Positions 18,234-26,625 are shown, numbered from the stretch's first letter. The stretch is DNA of 64,000 nt from Planctomycetia bacterium (GCA_014192425.1 BJHK01000007.1:62001-126000), one strand, 5' to 3'. Notes: generated by a model from the sequence alone, not told the origin. Numbers and translations: made by a program.

Positions 18234-19048
18234 CCGCGACGATTTTCTGGTCCTGCGCCACCGTGCCTGCACCGCAGCGGCTTGTGCTCGCCGGCGGCAT
18301 CGGCCGGGTCGATCTGGCCGTGCGCGTCGGACTCTGGCGACATCCGCTGAAGGGGCCGTTCCTGATCGACGCCGGCTACGGTGCGGCAGCCGCGACCGCC
18401 CCCGGGCGGAGTCTCGGCTTGCGGCTCTATCACCGGATGCTGGGGATCCGTCCGATTGCTGGCATGGGGCCAGTCGAGTATTTGGCGACGCTGGGTGTGC
18501 GGCCGGACGAACTGGTCGGCGTGGTTCTCACCCATTTCCATGTCGACCACATCGGCCAGCTCTGCGATTTTCCCGGCGTGCCTGTCTACGCCTCGGGCGC
18601 GGCATGGATGGCGCTTTCTGCCATGTCCGGCTTCGGCCGTAATCGCAACGGCTTCTTTGCCGAACTGATCCCAGCCGATTTCAGCAAAAGGCTGGTCGCG
18701 GTGGAGGATCTCCCGGAGGTGCATCTTCCTTTCGGTCTGGGCCGGGGTTTCGACATCAGTGGCGACGGCTCCTGCCTCGCCGTGCCATTGCCAGGCCATG
18801 CGCTCGGCCAGATTGGACTGGTTTGGCCGCAACTCCATACACCGCTGCTCTACGCCGCCGACGTGCAATGGCTGTGGCGAGCGATCGCGGAGGAAAGGCT
18901 GCCCGGCTTCCCGGCCAGCCTGCTGCCGGTCGACCGAGAGGGCGCGGCGCGTTCCATCCGCCTCGTGCGGGAGTTCGCCCGCGCGGGTGGCGGCGTGATG
19001 TTGGCACACGATCCGGAGGCGGGACCGCATCTATGGAGCAGGCCTTGA
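18230..19048 (+). CDS. Metallo-beta-lactamase-fold hydrolase
   Basis: A 272-residue binuclear metal hydrolase with the full set of ligands: HFHVDH at 102-107, His190 in PLPGHALGQ, Asp211 in LYAADVQW and His260 in VMLAHDPE. The overall layout is like lactonases of the AHL-lactonase/alkylsulfatase-unrelated MBL group, so a lactone or thioester substrate is plausible. It overlaps the upstream SDR gene by 4 bp (ATGA) and the downstream gene by 16 bp. In the cassette it could open a lactone or release a thioester-bound product; this is inference. Confidence 0.88.
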   Translation: MTATIFWSCATVPAPQRLVLAGGIGRVDLAVRVGLWRHPLKGPFLIDAGYGAAAATAPGRSLGLRLYHRMLGIRPIAGMGPVEYLATLGVRPDELVGVVLTHFHVDHIGQLCDFPGVPVYASGAAWMALSAMSGFGRNRNGFFAELIPADFSKRLVAVEDLPEVHLPFGLGRGFDISGDGSCLAVPLPGHALGQIGLVWPQLHTPLLYAADVQWLWRAIAEERLPGFPASLLPVDREGAARSIRLVREFARAGGGVMLAHDPEAGPHLWSRP

Positions 19049-20304
19049 GCCACGGCCTTGCCGATACGGCGGTAGCAGCGGCATCATTCCTGCGCACACG
19101 CTGGCGTGCCGCATGCTTGCGCACTCGTGCCGATGTCGAGGCGCACCAGAAACGCCGCATCGCGGCCTGGTTGGCCGGGCCTGTTGCCCGGGTGAAAGCG
19201 TTCCGGAAGCAAACGCCCTGCCGGCTTGGAGACATGCCGATCACAGACAAGGCCTCGGTGATGGCGAGGCTGGAGGACTACAACGCGCTCGGCCTCTCTG
19301 CCCCTGAAATCGCAGCAATGATGGCGCGCCGCGAGCACCCGCCGAGGCATCTTGTCGGCGCGAGCACGGGCACCAGCGGCAACCGATCGTGGTACGTTAT
19401 CTCACTGGCTGAGCGGCAGCTGTGGCTGGGTGCAATTCTGGCAAAGACGCTGCCACGCTTTCCCTTCGAGACGGCGCGCGTGGCGGTCGCCCTGCCGGTT
19501 GAAGCGCCGCTGTATGCGGCGGCGGATCGCGGGCGGCTGTTGTCGCTGAGATTCTTCGATCTCGGCGATGGGCTGGACACGCTGCCCCGGCGCATGGCGG
19601 CCTACGGTCCAGACACCCTGATCGCGCCCCCCTCAACGCTGCGCTACCTGGCGCACTTTCCCGACTTGCTCCGGCCGAAGCGGGTTTTCTCCGGCGCCGA
19701 AGTGCTCGATCCGATCGACCATCGGGCGATCGAGGCGGCGTTCGGTGTGAAGGTACGCGAAATCTACATGGCGGCGGAGGGGCTTCTGGGTGTTTCCTGC
19801 AGGTTCGGTACGATGCACCTCGCGGAGGACGCAATGCATTTCGAACTGCAGAAGGCGGCGGACGGGCTCGTCTCGCCGGTCATAACGGACTTCTCCCGCG
19901 GCGTGCAGATCACGGCACGCTACCGCATGAACGACTTGCTGCGGCTCGCTGAGATGCCCTGCGCCTGCGGTTCGCCTCTTCAAGCCGTGGCGGAAATCGT
20001 CGGCCGCAGCGACGACATGTTCCGCCTACCGGGCGCGGCCGGGCAGGTGGAAGTCGCACCTGGGGCAATCCGCAACGCTATTACCGGCGCCCACGCTTCC
20101 ATCAACGACTTCCGCTGCGTTCAGGATGGTCCGTCACTGGTGGGGCTGTGGGTCGATCCGCTGGCCGCATTCCAGGCCGCCAGGGCGGGGCTTGCGGCTG
20201 CTTTCGTGCGGGCCGGCTGCCGCGGCGAAATCGCGCTGCTCGAGGGCAAACCGCAGGACGGGCGCAAGCTTCGCCGGGTGTGGCGGCGCTGGAGGGAAAC
20301 GTGA
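19033..20304 (+). CDS. Adenylate-forming enzyme of the F390-synthetase/PaaK-related type
   Basis: A 423-residue protein of the short adenylate-forming (CapK/PaaK/F390 synthetase-like) group. The phosphate loop GASTGTSGNR is at 109-118, MAAEGLLG in the middle resembles the adenine-binding turn, and YRMNDLLRL carries the Asp that binds ribose. It should activate a carboxylic acid as an acyl-AMP, then pass it to CoA, an amine or a hydroxyl. The start at 19033 lies inside the end of the MBL gene, and its stop overlaps the next start (GTGA). F390-related enzymes are known mainly as uncharacterised members of biosynthetic clusters. Confidence 0.82.
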   Translation: MEQALSHGLADTAVAAASFLRTRWRAACLRTRADVEAHQKRRIAAWLAGPVARVKAFRKQTPCRLGDMPITDKASVMARLEDYNALGLSAPEIAAMMARREHPPRHLVGASTGTSGNRSWYVISLAERQLWLGAILAKTLPRFPFETARVAVALPVEAPLYAAADRGRLLSLRFFDLGDGLDTLPRRMAAYGPDTLIAPPSTLRYLAHFPDLLRPKRVFSGAEVLDPIDHRAIEAAFGVKVREIYMAAEGLLGVSCRFGTMHLAEDAMHFELQKAADGLVSPVITDFSRGVQITARYRMNDLLRLAEMPCACGSPLQAVAEIVGRSDDMFRLPGAAGQVEVAPGAIRNAITGAHASINDFRCVQDGPSLVGLWVDPLAAFQAARAGLAAAFVRAGCRGEIALLEGKPQDGRKLRRVWRRWRET

Positions 20305-21446
20305 GGACCGTCGTTCTGTCCGGCGCGCGGGCGCCGGTAGCGCTGCACTGGGCGAGGCTGTTCAAGACGGCGGGCTGGCGCGTCGTTCTGACCGACACGT
20401 TTCGCATGCCGATCTCGCGCGCCACGCGCTTCAAGGATCGCTATGTGCGCCTGCCTGGGCCGCTCGGTGATTTTGCCGCGTTCCTCACGGCGCTCCGCAG
20501 GGTGCTGGAAGAGGAGCGGCCGGCGTTCTGGATGCCGACCTGCGAGGAGGTGTTCTTTCTTGCCGCCGCCCGCGATCTGCATGGCGTCGCGCTCCCACTT
20601 TTTGCACCGCCTTTCCAGGTCCTTGCTGCAGCGCACGACAAGTTCCGCTTTTCACGGGCTGTCGCCGGCATGTCGACGGAAGCGCCGCGCTCATGGTTGG
20701 TGAAGGACGATGGCGACCTCGCACCGCTGATTCCCCGCAGCCGGGAGCTTGTCTTCAAGCCGGTCTGGTCGCGGTTCGGCGACCGCGCGCTGCGCCGGCC
20801 GGAGCCGGGCCGGATCGCCGATGCCCGCTTCCTTGCCGGCGAGCACTGGGTGGCGCAGGACTATCTGCCGGGCGTGGAGGTGAGCGCATTCGCACTGGCG
20901 CATGGCGGGCGGGTGCTGGCAATCCAGCCCTATCGCGGCCTGTTTCGCGCCAGCGCTGGCGCGGCGGTCGCCTTTGCACCCTTCGACGATCCGCAGATCG
21001 AGGCCTTCGTTGCGGAGTACGCGGCGGCGACCGGGTGGACTGGGCAGTTGTCCTTCGACTTTCGGCACGATGCGCAGGGCCGGCTGTTCGTGATCGAGTG
21101 CAATCCGCGTGCGACCAGCGGGCTGCATTTCTTTGCCGCGAGCGACGGTCTGGTCGAGGCCGCGGTCGGCGGATGCGTCGCAAGGGCGAGCAACCGTCGG
21201 CCGATGACCCTGCGCCTGGCGCTTGCGACCTACGGATTGGCAGATGCGATCACGAACCGAAAGCTGGGCGAGTGGCGGCAAGCTTGGTCGAAATGCGGCG
21301 ACATTTCTGCCTTTCCGGGCGACCGCGGCTTTCTGCCGGTACAGGTCGCAGCGCTTTTGGAGATCGCGGCGATTGCCTTGCGCCGGCGTTGCAGCCTCAA
21401 GACCGCGGCGATGGACGACACCGAATGGAACGGCCAACCGTTATAG
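20301..21446 (+). CDS. ATP-grasp ligase
   Basis: A 381-residue ATP-grasp protein. The N-terminal domain starts as a Rossmann-like fold (TVVLSGARAPVALHWARLFKTAGW). The central part has LVFKPVWSRFG for the ATP-binding Lys strand, and the late FVIECNPRATSG carries the Glu and Asn that bind Mg-ATP. ATP-grasp enzymes join a carboxylate to an amine or thiol through an acyl-phosphate. The GTG start is in a GTGA overlap with the upstream gene. Its stop runs 6 bp past the stop of the converging Rieske gene, so the two operons interlock tail to tail. Confidence 0.85.
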   Translation: MRTVVLSGARAPVALHWARLFKTAGWRVVLTDTFRMPISRATRFKDRYVRLPGPLGDFAAFLTALRRVLEEERPAFWMPTCEEVFFLAAARDLHGVALPLFAPPFQVLAAAHDKFRFSRAVAGMSTEAPRSWLVKDDGDLAPLIPRSRELVFKPVWSRFGDRALRRPEPGRIADARFLAGEHWVAQDYLPGVEVSAFALAHGGRVLAIQPYRGLFRASAGAAVAFAPFDDPQIEAFVAEYAAATGWTGQLSFDFRHDAQGRLFVIECNPRATSGLHFFAASDGLVEAAVGGCVARASNRRPMTLRLALATYGLADAITNRKLGEWRQAWSKCGDISAFPGDRGFLPVQVAALLEIAAIALRRRCSLKTAAMDDTEWNGQPL

Positions 21447-22475
21447 TTCCATCTCGGCGGTGAGCGGCCGGTCCGCCGCCAATGGCCTGCGGCCGGCGAT
21501 GATGGCGTCGATGTGCGGGCGCAGGATGTCGAGGGCCGCGACGACGCCCCTGCCGCCCGCAGCCCCGCGATTCGCCGTGCAGGCTTCGAGAATGCGCTGG
21601 TCCTGGCCGAGCGCGATGCGGAAAAAGGGCAAGAGGATCGCGGCCTTGAGCCAGCCGAAGCCGCCCTGGCGCGGGCCGGTAAGGATGGCGAAGCCGCGCA
21701 CAACGCCCGGTTTCTCCTCGCGAAGATGGAACGTGGTCATCAGGTTGAGCCGCGACGGCCCCCAGAATTCGAGTTCGGCGATGCCCGGTGCCCGGTAGCG
21801 GGCGACGCCCCTGCCGCGCTGGCCCTCGAGCAGGCGGCTCACCAGCCCGTCCTGCTTCGTCTCGCCTTGGTAGACCGCCTCCACCCAGTCTTCGCCGCCG
21901 GTGATGGTGACGCGGACGCGTTGGCGCTTCGCGCTCAGACCGCGCAGGATCAGCCGGTGGGTAAAATGGGTGTGGGTGGCGTCCAGGATATTCTCCGCGA
22001 CGTCGGCCAGCGTCGAGCGCACCTGGCTTTCCAGATACACCGAGATCGGGTCGATGCAGGAATCGGCGTGAACATAGGGCGAATGTTCGGGCTTGCCACG
22101 CGCGATGAAGACGAGGCCGCCCGCCTCGCAAGTGCTCCAGGCCGGCACCCCGTAGCCAGGCAGTTCCCCGACATGGCACGGCATGGCCGTGAGGCGGCCG
22201 GTCGCGTCGAACTGCCAGCCGTGATACGGGCACTCGATGCGGCCGTCGACCACCACACCGTCGGTGAGCGGCGCGCCGCGATGCGGACAGCGGTCGGACA
22301 GCGCCGCGACCCCGCCGCCGGTCCGGAACAGCGCCAGTGCGCGGCCCTCGTGCAAAACGCGTCGAGGCCGGCGCTTGAGCGAACGCGACAGCGCGACCGC
22401 CTGCCAGCGGCTTAGAGTTTGAAGCGGCGCATCACCGGCACCGCAATCCTCTGGATCGTTTGCTCGATTGCCCAT
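21441..22475 (-). CDS. Rieske non-heme iron oxygenase
   Basis: A 344-residue oxygenase alpha-subunit-like protein. The Rieske 2Fe-2S cluster ligands are Cys63, His65, Cys82 and His85 (DRCPHRGAPL, ECPYHGW). The mononuclear iron site follows the family pattern Asn162, Asp165, His168, His173 in ENILDATHTHFTH. It would hydroxylate, desaturate or demethylate an organic substrate using electrons from a partner reductase, which is not in this window. It starts 64 bp inside the upstream GNAT-like gene, so the two are probably made from one mRNA; a later start is possible. Confidence 0.9.
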   Translation of the reverse strand: MGNRANDPEDCGAGDAPLQTLSRWQAVALSRSLKRRPRRVLHEGRALALFRTGGGVAALSDRCPHRGAPLTDGVVVDGRIECPYHGWQFDATGRLTAMPCHVGELPGYGVPAWSTCEAGGLVFIARGKPEHSPYVHADSCIDPISVYLESQVRSTLADVAENILDATHTHFTHRLILRGLSAKRQRVRVTITGGEDWVEAVYQGETKQDGLVSRLLEGQRGRGVARYRAPGIAELEFWGPSRLNLMTTFHLREEKPGVVRGFAILTGPRQGGFGWLKAAILLPFFRIALGQDQRILEACTANRGAAGGRGVVAALDILRPHIDAIIAGRRPLAADRPLTAEMEL

Positions 22476-23533
22476 GTCGCCGCTCGGGCACCGAAGGGAA
22501 GGTGCGCACTGTAGAATGCGGCGTACTCAATCGCCGCCTCTGCATGCCGGTTGCGCTTGAAACTTGCCGCTCCAGCACTCAGATTGTACGACATCCGTCG
22601 CTCCCGCGCCAGAAACATGCCAAGTGCGACGAGTCGCCGGTACAGGCCGTGCTCCTGCGGCAGCGTCGTGTCATAGCCGACCATCGGCGCGGTCAGCACC
22701 CCGCCGATGGCAAACAAGCCAATGGCCCCAGCAAGCCTGCCGTCGGCGGCGCGCACGCCGTGGAACTCGATCAGGCCGGTGTTGTGCGCGCGGCGCATAA
22801 ACTCTGCCGTGTATTGCGGGTTTAGCGGGGTATATTTCTCTAGGTAGAGCATGGCGTAGAGTTCGGCGATGCGAGCGAAATCTCCCTCACCGATGTCCTG
22901 CGGGCCGCAAACCGGATAGTCCTGGCAACGCATCATCGCCATGTCGCGGGCAAGATCGGCGCCCCGCTCGGGCAGTGTTTCCCTGCAATCGTAAACATAG
23001 ACCTGGCGCGAGGCGATCAGCCGGTAGCCCGCCGCGCGGAAGGCTTCGAGCAGGGGCGCGTCCATGCGGTCGTTGAAGGAACGCCAGACGATCACCCGCG
23101 TCGGCCAGCGATTCAGGCATTGCTGGGTGATGTCGCGGACAGCCTCGGCGGGCAGCCCGGGCCAGACATTGGTGGAGAGCAGCCAGTTGTTTGGTTGCGC
23201 CTGCCGGTCGGCGCGGGTGGCGGCGACGAGCAGGGAGGAGGCCCGCACAAGCACCCGCAGCGCGCGCTGCGTCAGCGAGCCGGGGGCGAAATTCCGCAAC
23301 TCCTCCAGGGCATAGTCGGTGAAGGCGGCTGACGGGCAGCAGATGTAGCAGGTGCGCGACTCTCCGTCGTTGAGCGTCACGGGGATACGCACGCCGCCCG
23401 CCTCGACGAAGGTGAGGCTGGTGTCGAGATTTGCGATCAGGGCGTTCGTCGGAAGTCCGGCGAAGGTTGCTTCCAGGGCGCGGGCGGCGTCGCCCGCGCT
23501 TCGTCTCGGAGGGTGTCTGGCGGCTGTGCTCAA
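22412..23533 (-). CDS. GNAT-like acyltransferase protein
   Basis: A 373-residue protein without a strong named motif. The C-terminal half, about 200-340, follows the acetyltransferase/FemAB-like (GNAT superfamily) plan, with a substrate-handling N-terminal half. The helix LYRRLVALGMFLARERRMSYNLSAGAASFKRNR resembles the end of FemAB/PelG-like aminoacyl or acyl transferases. The start is a TTG at 23533 whose TTGA overlaps the stop of a truncated upstream gene, a sign of translational coupling and the reason for choosing it. An N-acylation step in the cassette pathway is a reasonable guess. Family assignment is moderate only. Confidence 0.6.
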   Translation of the reverse strand: MSTAARHPPRRSAGDAARALEATFAGLPTNALIANLDTSLTFVEAGGVRIPVTLNDGESRTCYICCPSAAFTDYALEELRNFAPGSLTQRALRVLVRASSLLVAATRADRQAQPNNWLLSTNVWPGLPAEAVRDITQQCLNRWPTRVIVWRSFNDRMDAPLLEAFRAAGYRLIASRQVYVYDCRETLPERGADLARDMAMMRCQDYPVCGPQDIGEGDFARIAELYAMLYLEKYTPLNPQYTAEFMRRAHNTGLIEFHGVRAADGRLAGAIGLFAIGGVLTAPMVGYDTTLPQEHGLYRRLVALGMFLARERRMSYNLSAGAASFKRNRHAEAAIEYAAFYSAHLPFGARAATWAIEQTIQRIAVPVMRRFKL

Positions 23534-23805
23534 GCCTTGATGGCCGGAAGGCCGGCCCCGATTGTGCCTTGGAACGTCTTCACATCGTCCGAGGTGATCA
23601 TCAGCGGCGACGACTCGAGCGCGATTATGACGCGCCAGGATTGCCCGGCAAATGGCACGGCCGCAAGTGTTTCTAAGCCGCTCTGGGCGGTGCCGGACGC
23701 AAGCCGCTGAAGCTGGGACCGGCGGACCGGGCGACGGTCTGCGCCGAGGCGAGAAAATCGCCCGCGCAGCGGGTCTTGAGCGGCGCTTCCGCGTTGCGAC
23801 GTTTC
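23530..23805 (-). pseudogene. 5'-truncated gene at the right edge of the foreign cassette
   Basis: A minus-strand reading frame without a recognisable start ends in a TGA at 23530-23532 that overlaps the TTG start of the GNAT-like gene. The tail includes QSWRVIIALESSPLMITSDD and TFQGTIGAGLPAIKA, which reads like a genuine protein C-terminus. Going upstream, the frame runs at about 23.81 kb into sequence shared with the repeat at 45 kb, so the gene's 5' part was probably lost when the cassette joined the repeat. I do not recognise the family. Confidence 0.5.
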
Positions 23806-23913
23806 GGCGTTCAGGGAAATCGCCTCCGGACTCCCAGACCGCTCTCCCCGAGGCTCACGAGTGGCTCATCTGCCCGGAAACCGTTGCGGATGTGCCATTG
23901 GCCGGACTGTCCG
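23806..23913 (+). repeat. Dispersed repeat R2, right border of the foreign cassette
   Basis: About 105 bp align with 45043-45148, including GGCTCACGAGT and the conserved end TTGCGG (23884-23889) followed by ATTGGCCGGAC. It lies in the same orientation as R1 on the other side of the cassette. The -10 position here is degenerate (TGTCCG). Confidence 0.7.
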
Positions 23914-24191
23914 TCGCCGGTGCGCGTCGTAGACACTGGGCGGGTAAGCCGCACGTTGCGACCGGTACACATCTGCATTCGCGGTCTAACGCTGCGCGGC
24001 AGAGGTGAAATCTCGGCTACTTGCACCAGCAACGTGGCATGGAGATATTGGTCCACTTTGCCAAGCGGTCCATGAACCACGCGGCGGCTCATCAAAGTGA
24101 ACCAGCACCGGCACGTGCGATTCTTGCGTAGCGCGGGCGATTCCCCTTAATCTCTCTCCGATTCACGCATTCACTGCGTCCAGGGACGAAA
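23914..24191. other. Non-coding stretch before the HExxH/HEAT gene
   Basis: No supported gene. It contains an A/T-richer segment and an antisense 94-codon frame without family resemblance. The 24192 gene may have its promoter here, but no clear -35/-10 pair was found. Confidence 0.4.
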
Positions 24192-25517
24192 ATGCCTTTC
24201 TGGTTCAAGCCGCGCTGTCCGCTGGATACCGGCGAGAAGGCCTGGACCGAATATCGCCTGCGCTGGTTAGTCGACCGCTTCGGGCTCGATCTCATCAATC
24301 GCGTCGAGTTTCTTCTGCCGGAAGATTTGTGGGCGAAACCGTGGAAAGGGACCGAAGCCGAAGCGCAAGAGATCCTCGACCGAGTCTGCGCTCACATGGA
24401 AACGCCGCGCGAGCGACTGAGCTTGGAGTTTGTCGACGACGACCAGTTGCCCAACGCCGTTGGGCATTACGATTATTCCGATTGGCGGCCGACGATTCGG
24501 ATCGCTCGGTCGCAGTTGGAAGACCCCGTCGCGCTGTCGGCGACGCTCGCGCATGAGGTGGCGCATGACGTTTTGCTTGCCGGGAAGTATCAGACCGGCA
24601 ATGAAGCGGATCTGGAGGACGTGACTGATTTACTCCCGACGATCTACGGGGCGGGACTTTTTGCCGCCAACGCCACGGTCCGGTCTACCAACTGGCGGAG
24701 CGGCAATTGGGAAGGGTGGAACATCTCGAAGCAAGGCTACTTGCCGTCGCGAACATTCGGCTACGCCTTCGCCCTGTTGACGCTGTTTCGCGACGAGTGT
24801 GATCCGCCGTGGGCCGAGCGCCTTCGGCCCGACGCCGCGGAGACGTTCCGGCTTGGGTTGAAGTTCTTGCGGGGAGGCGGCGATACGCTGTTTCATCCGG
24901 CAAGCTATCGATCGGATCGCGGTGATCCGACTCCGGGCGAGTTGCTTCAGCAACTGCAGCACGCCTCGCCGACGTTTCGCCTCGCCGCGCTTTGGGACGT
25001 CGCAGAACCAGATGCCGTGACCGTCGACGCGGTGGTCGATTGTTTGGGAGACCGCGACCCGCACGTCGCCGCCGCGGCGGGCCACCGCTTGGCAGAATTA
25101 GACTTCATTCATGAGCGTGGTCGTGACGAACTGGTGCGACGGCTCGAATCGCCGATCGAAATTGTGCGGCTCGGCGTCATACACGCCGTCGGCCGATTGC
25201 GATTGAGTCCGGGCGAATCGCTGGGCATTCTCAAGCGGCTCCTGTTCCACGAGAGTCGCGCGGTATCGCTGGCCGCGGTGATAGCCGTTGGACGATTCGG
25301 AGAAGAGGCGTCGGCTCTGGCGCCGCAACTGGTCAAGGCCTTAGAGCGGGCGAACGTGCGTCGCGATCCAGACGCAATCGAGGCCGCGGCCAAAGCCATT
25401 TGGAACCTCGTTCCCATTCCGGATGACCTGCTGCGAGACGTGTACGCCGGCGGGGATCGCGAGTTGTATCAGCTCGCGCGATCGGCGCTGCGGAGCACGC
25501 GAATCGCGGGGAGATAA
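24192..25517 (+). CDS. Protein with a zinc-protease-like HExxH motif and C-terminal HEAT repeats, function unknown
   Basis: A 441-residue cytoplasmic-looking protein. The N-terminal half contains LSATLAHEVAHDVLL (about 115-129), an HEVAH sequence like the zinc site of metallopeptidases, with TGNEADLEDVTDLLPTIYG after it possibly giving the third ligand. The C-terminal half, about 260-435, is a set of HEAT-like helical repeats (VDCLGDRDPHVAAAAGHRLAEL, LAAVIAVGRFGEEASALAPQLVKAL). Codon use is less GC-rich than in either the planctomycete genes or the cassette to the left, hinting at separate acquisition, perhaps from another planctomycete. A strong hairpin follows the stop. I do not know a characterised homologue. 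Confidence 0.7.
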   Translation: MPFWFKPRCPLDTGEKAWTEYRLRWLVDRFGLDLINRVEFLLPEDLWAKPWKGTEAEAQEILDRVCAHMETPRERLSLEFVDDDQLPNAVGHYDYSDWRPTIRIARSQLEDPVALSATLAHEVAHDVLLAGKYQTGNEADLEDVTDLLPTIYGAGLFAANATVRSTNWRSGNWEGWNISKQGYLPSRTFGYAFALLTLFRDECDPPWAERLRPDAAETFRLGLKFLRGGGDTLFHPASYRSDRGDPTPGELLQQLQHASPTFRLAALWDVAEPDAVTVDAVVDCLGDRDPHVAAAAGHRLAELDFIHERGRDELVRRLESPIEIVRLGVIHAVGRLRLSPGESLGILKRLLFHESRAVSLAAVIAVGRFGEEASALAPQLVKALERANVRRDPDAIEAAAKAIWNLVPIPDDLLRDVYAGGDRELYQLARSALRSTRIAGR

Positions 25518-25519
25518 AG

Positions 25520-25590
25520 GTGCCAGCCACCAAATCTGGAGAAGTCAGGCAACTGCCTTGCGCAGATCGCCCAGGTTTGGTGGCTGGCAC
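25520..25590 (+). repeat. REP-like long hairpin after the HExxH gene
   Basis: GTGCCAGCCACCAAATCTGG (25520-25539) and CCAGGTTTGGTGGCTGGCAC (25571-25590) are inverted copies with one mismatch, forming a 20-bp stem with a 31-base loop. It starts a few bases after the stop at 25517 and ends 18 bp before the stop of the converging Uma2 gene. It may terminate transcription both ways, or be a REP/RAYT-type mobile repeat; a related GGTGGCTGACACC occurs near 42.3 kb. Confidence 0.75.
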
Positions 25591-25608
25591 GAATGGTTGC
25601 GCCGAAAA

Positions 25609-26205
25609 TCATCCCACCGGCGGCAGGAGTTGAGCGAGCTCGACGGCCACCCGATTGCCGGCTGCCTCGACTACATGGGCACACGCGACCGCTTCGTGCG
25701 GCTCGACGCCCACGTCTTCGGCGTAGCCGCCGCCAACGGGCTGGCGAAATACGCGGATCTGCCGGGTGGACGCGTCGATCACCCACACCTCCGGGATCCC
25801 ATGCCGGGCGTACAGCGGCACCTTCGTGCCGAGGTCGTAGGCCAGGCTCGTGTCGGCAACCTCGATCACGAGCAGCGCATCGGCGGGCCCCGGGAGCGAC
25901 GTCGTGTAAAAGTCGGCTCGGGGCCGGAGGATCGTGATGTCGGGCTCAGGCTCGCTGACGTCGTCGAGACGGAGCGGGTTTTGGCACCACACGACCGCCG
26001 TCGCCCCGAGCCGCAGGCTGAAATGCGATGCCAGTCGCGCGACGATCGCCGCATGCAGGACTCCGATCGGCGACATGTCGATGATCTCCCCCTCGATGAG
26101 CTCCACCCGGTCTGCGGGCCCGAGGATGCCCGTCTCGCCCATGCGATGAAACGCGTCCACCGAAATCAGGTGGCGGGAGGGCGCGGCGGAAGGAATCGTG
26201 GCCAT
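25609..26205 (-). CDS. Uma2-family (DUF820) putative endonuclease
   Basis: A 198-residue protein with the PD-(D/E)XK-like core of the Uma2 family: VELIEGEIIDMSPIG near residue 34, SEPEPDITILRP with the metal-binding Asp, LLVIEVADTS with Glu, and KVPLYARHGIPEVWVIDA with Lys. The family is very numerous in planctomycetes and cyanobacteria, often near mobile DNA; its true role is unsettled. It is transcribed toward the hairpin at 25520-25590 and divergently from the small-protein/nucleotidyltransferase pair. Confidence 0.88.
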   Translation of the reverse strand: MATIPSAAPSRHLISVDAFHRMGETGILGPADRVELIEGEIIDMSPIGVLHAAIVARLASHFSLRLGATAVVWCQNPLRLDDVSEPEPDITILRPRADFYTTSLPGPADALLVIEVADTSLAYDLGTKVPLYARHGIPEVWVIDASTRQIRVFRQPVGGGYAEDVGVEPHEAVACAHVVEAAGNRVAVELAQLLPPVG

Positions 26206-26379
26206 GGCGGCGGAATCCTCGGCGGAGTCGGCTCAGCATCACACAGAAAAGAGTATACAGAAGAACACCGCAGCGTCAATCTTCAGCTGGGGGCCAATGA
26301 CGTCGTCGAACGCTCGCCGGTTGAGCCCGACGAACTGCCGGCGATCGACATCCACAGCCTCTGACCGGTGCCGGACGCG

Positions 26380-26617
26380 AGGTCACAACAAAGCCGCCTG
26401 GAGGCCGAGCCGCCTGGAGGCCGAGCCGCCTGGAGGCCGGACTCGAAGAGACTCCGCGCCGACGCCAAAAAAAAACGCCACTCCAGGGAGGAGGGCAGCC
26501 GTTCCGGGTGCCGCTGATTGGGGGCCGGAAAACGCCGGCACCAGCCTCATGAGCCGCCCATCCGCTCGAAAATGGCTGCGGACGTGTTTGCGGAAGTGCC
26601 ATTGGCCGGACTATCCT
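26380..26617 (+). repeat. Dispersed repeat R3 with promoter-like end
   Basis: Matches R1 (15986-16205) over its length, with extra GGAGGCCGAGCCGCCT units. It ends in TTGCGG (26588-26593), 18 bp, TATCCT (26612-26617), and the next gene starts at 26626. The sequence just before (GCGATCGACATCCACAGCC) recurs near 48.29 kb. Confidence 0.8.
26588..26617 (+). promoter_or_regulatory. Promoter-like end of repeat R3
   Basis: TTGCGG-18 bp-TATCCT ends 8 bp before the ATG at 26626. If used, transcription would start at about the start codon and give a leaderless mRNA. Confidence 0.45.
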
Positions 26618-26625
26618 TTTCGAAC

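Noticed and set aside
16241-20304. Calling the cassette an OleABCD olefin cluster
   Set aside because: There is no OleB-type alpha/beta-hydrolase, and the adenylate-forming enzyme is of the short F390/PaaK type, not OleC. Only the KAS III and SDR fit.
23980-24020. Integron attC site
   Set aside because: One GTCTAAC resembles an attC core, but no matching second core or stem was found.
26588-26617. Sigma54 promoter on the minus strand of the repeat end
   Set aside because: TGGCAC is present but the GC of the -12 box is at the wrong distance.
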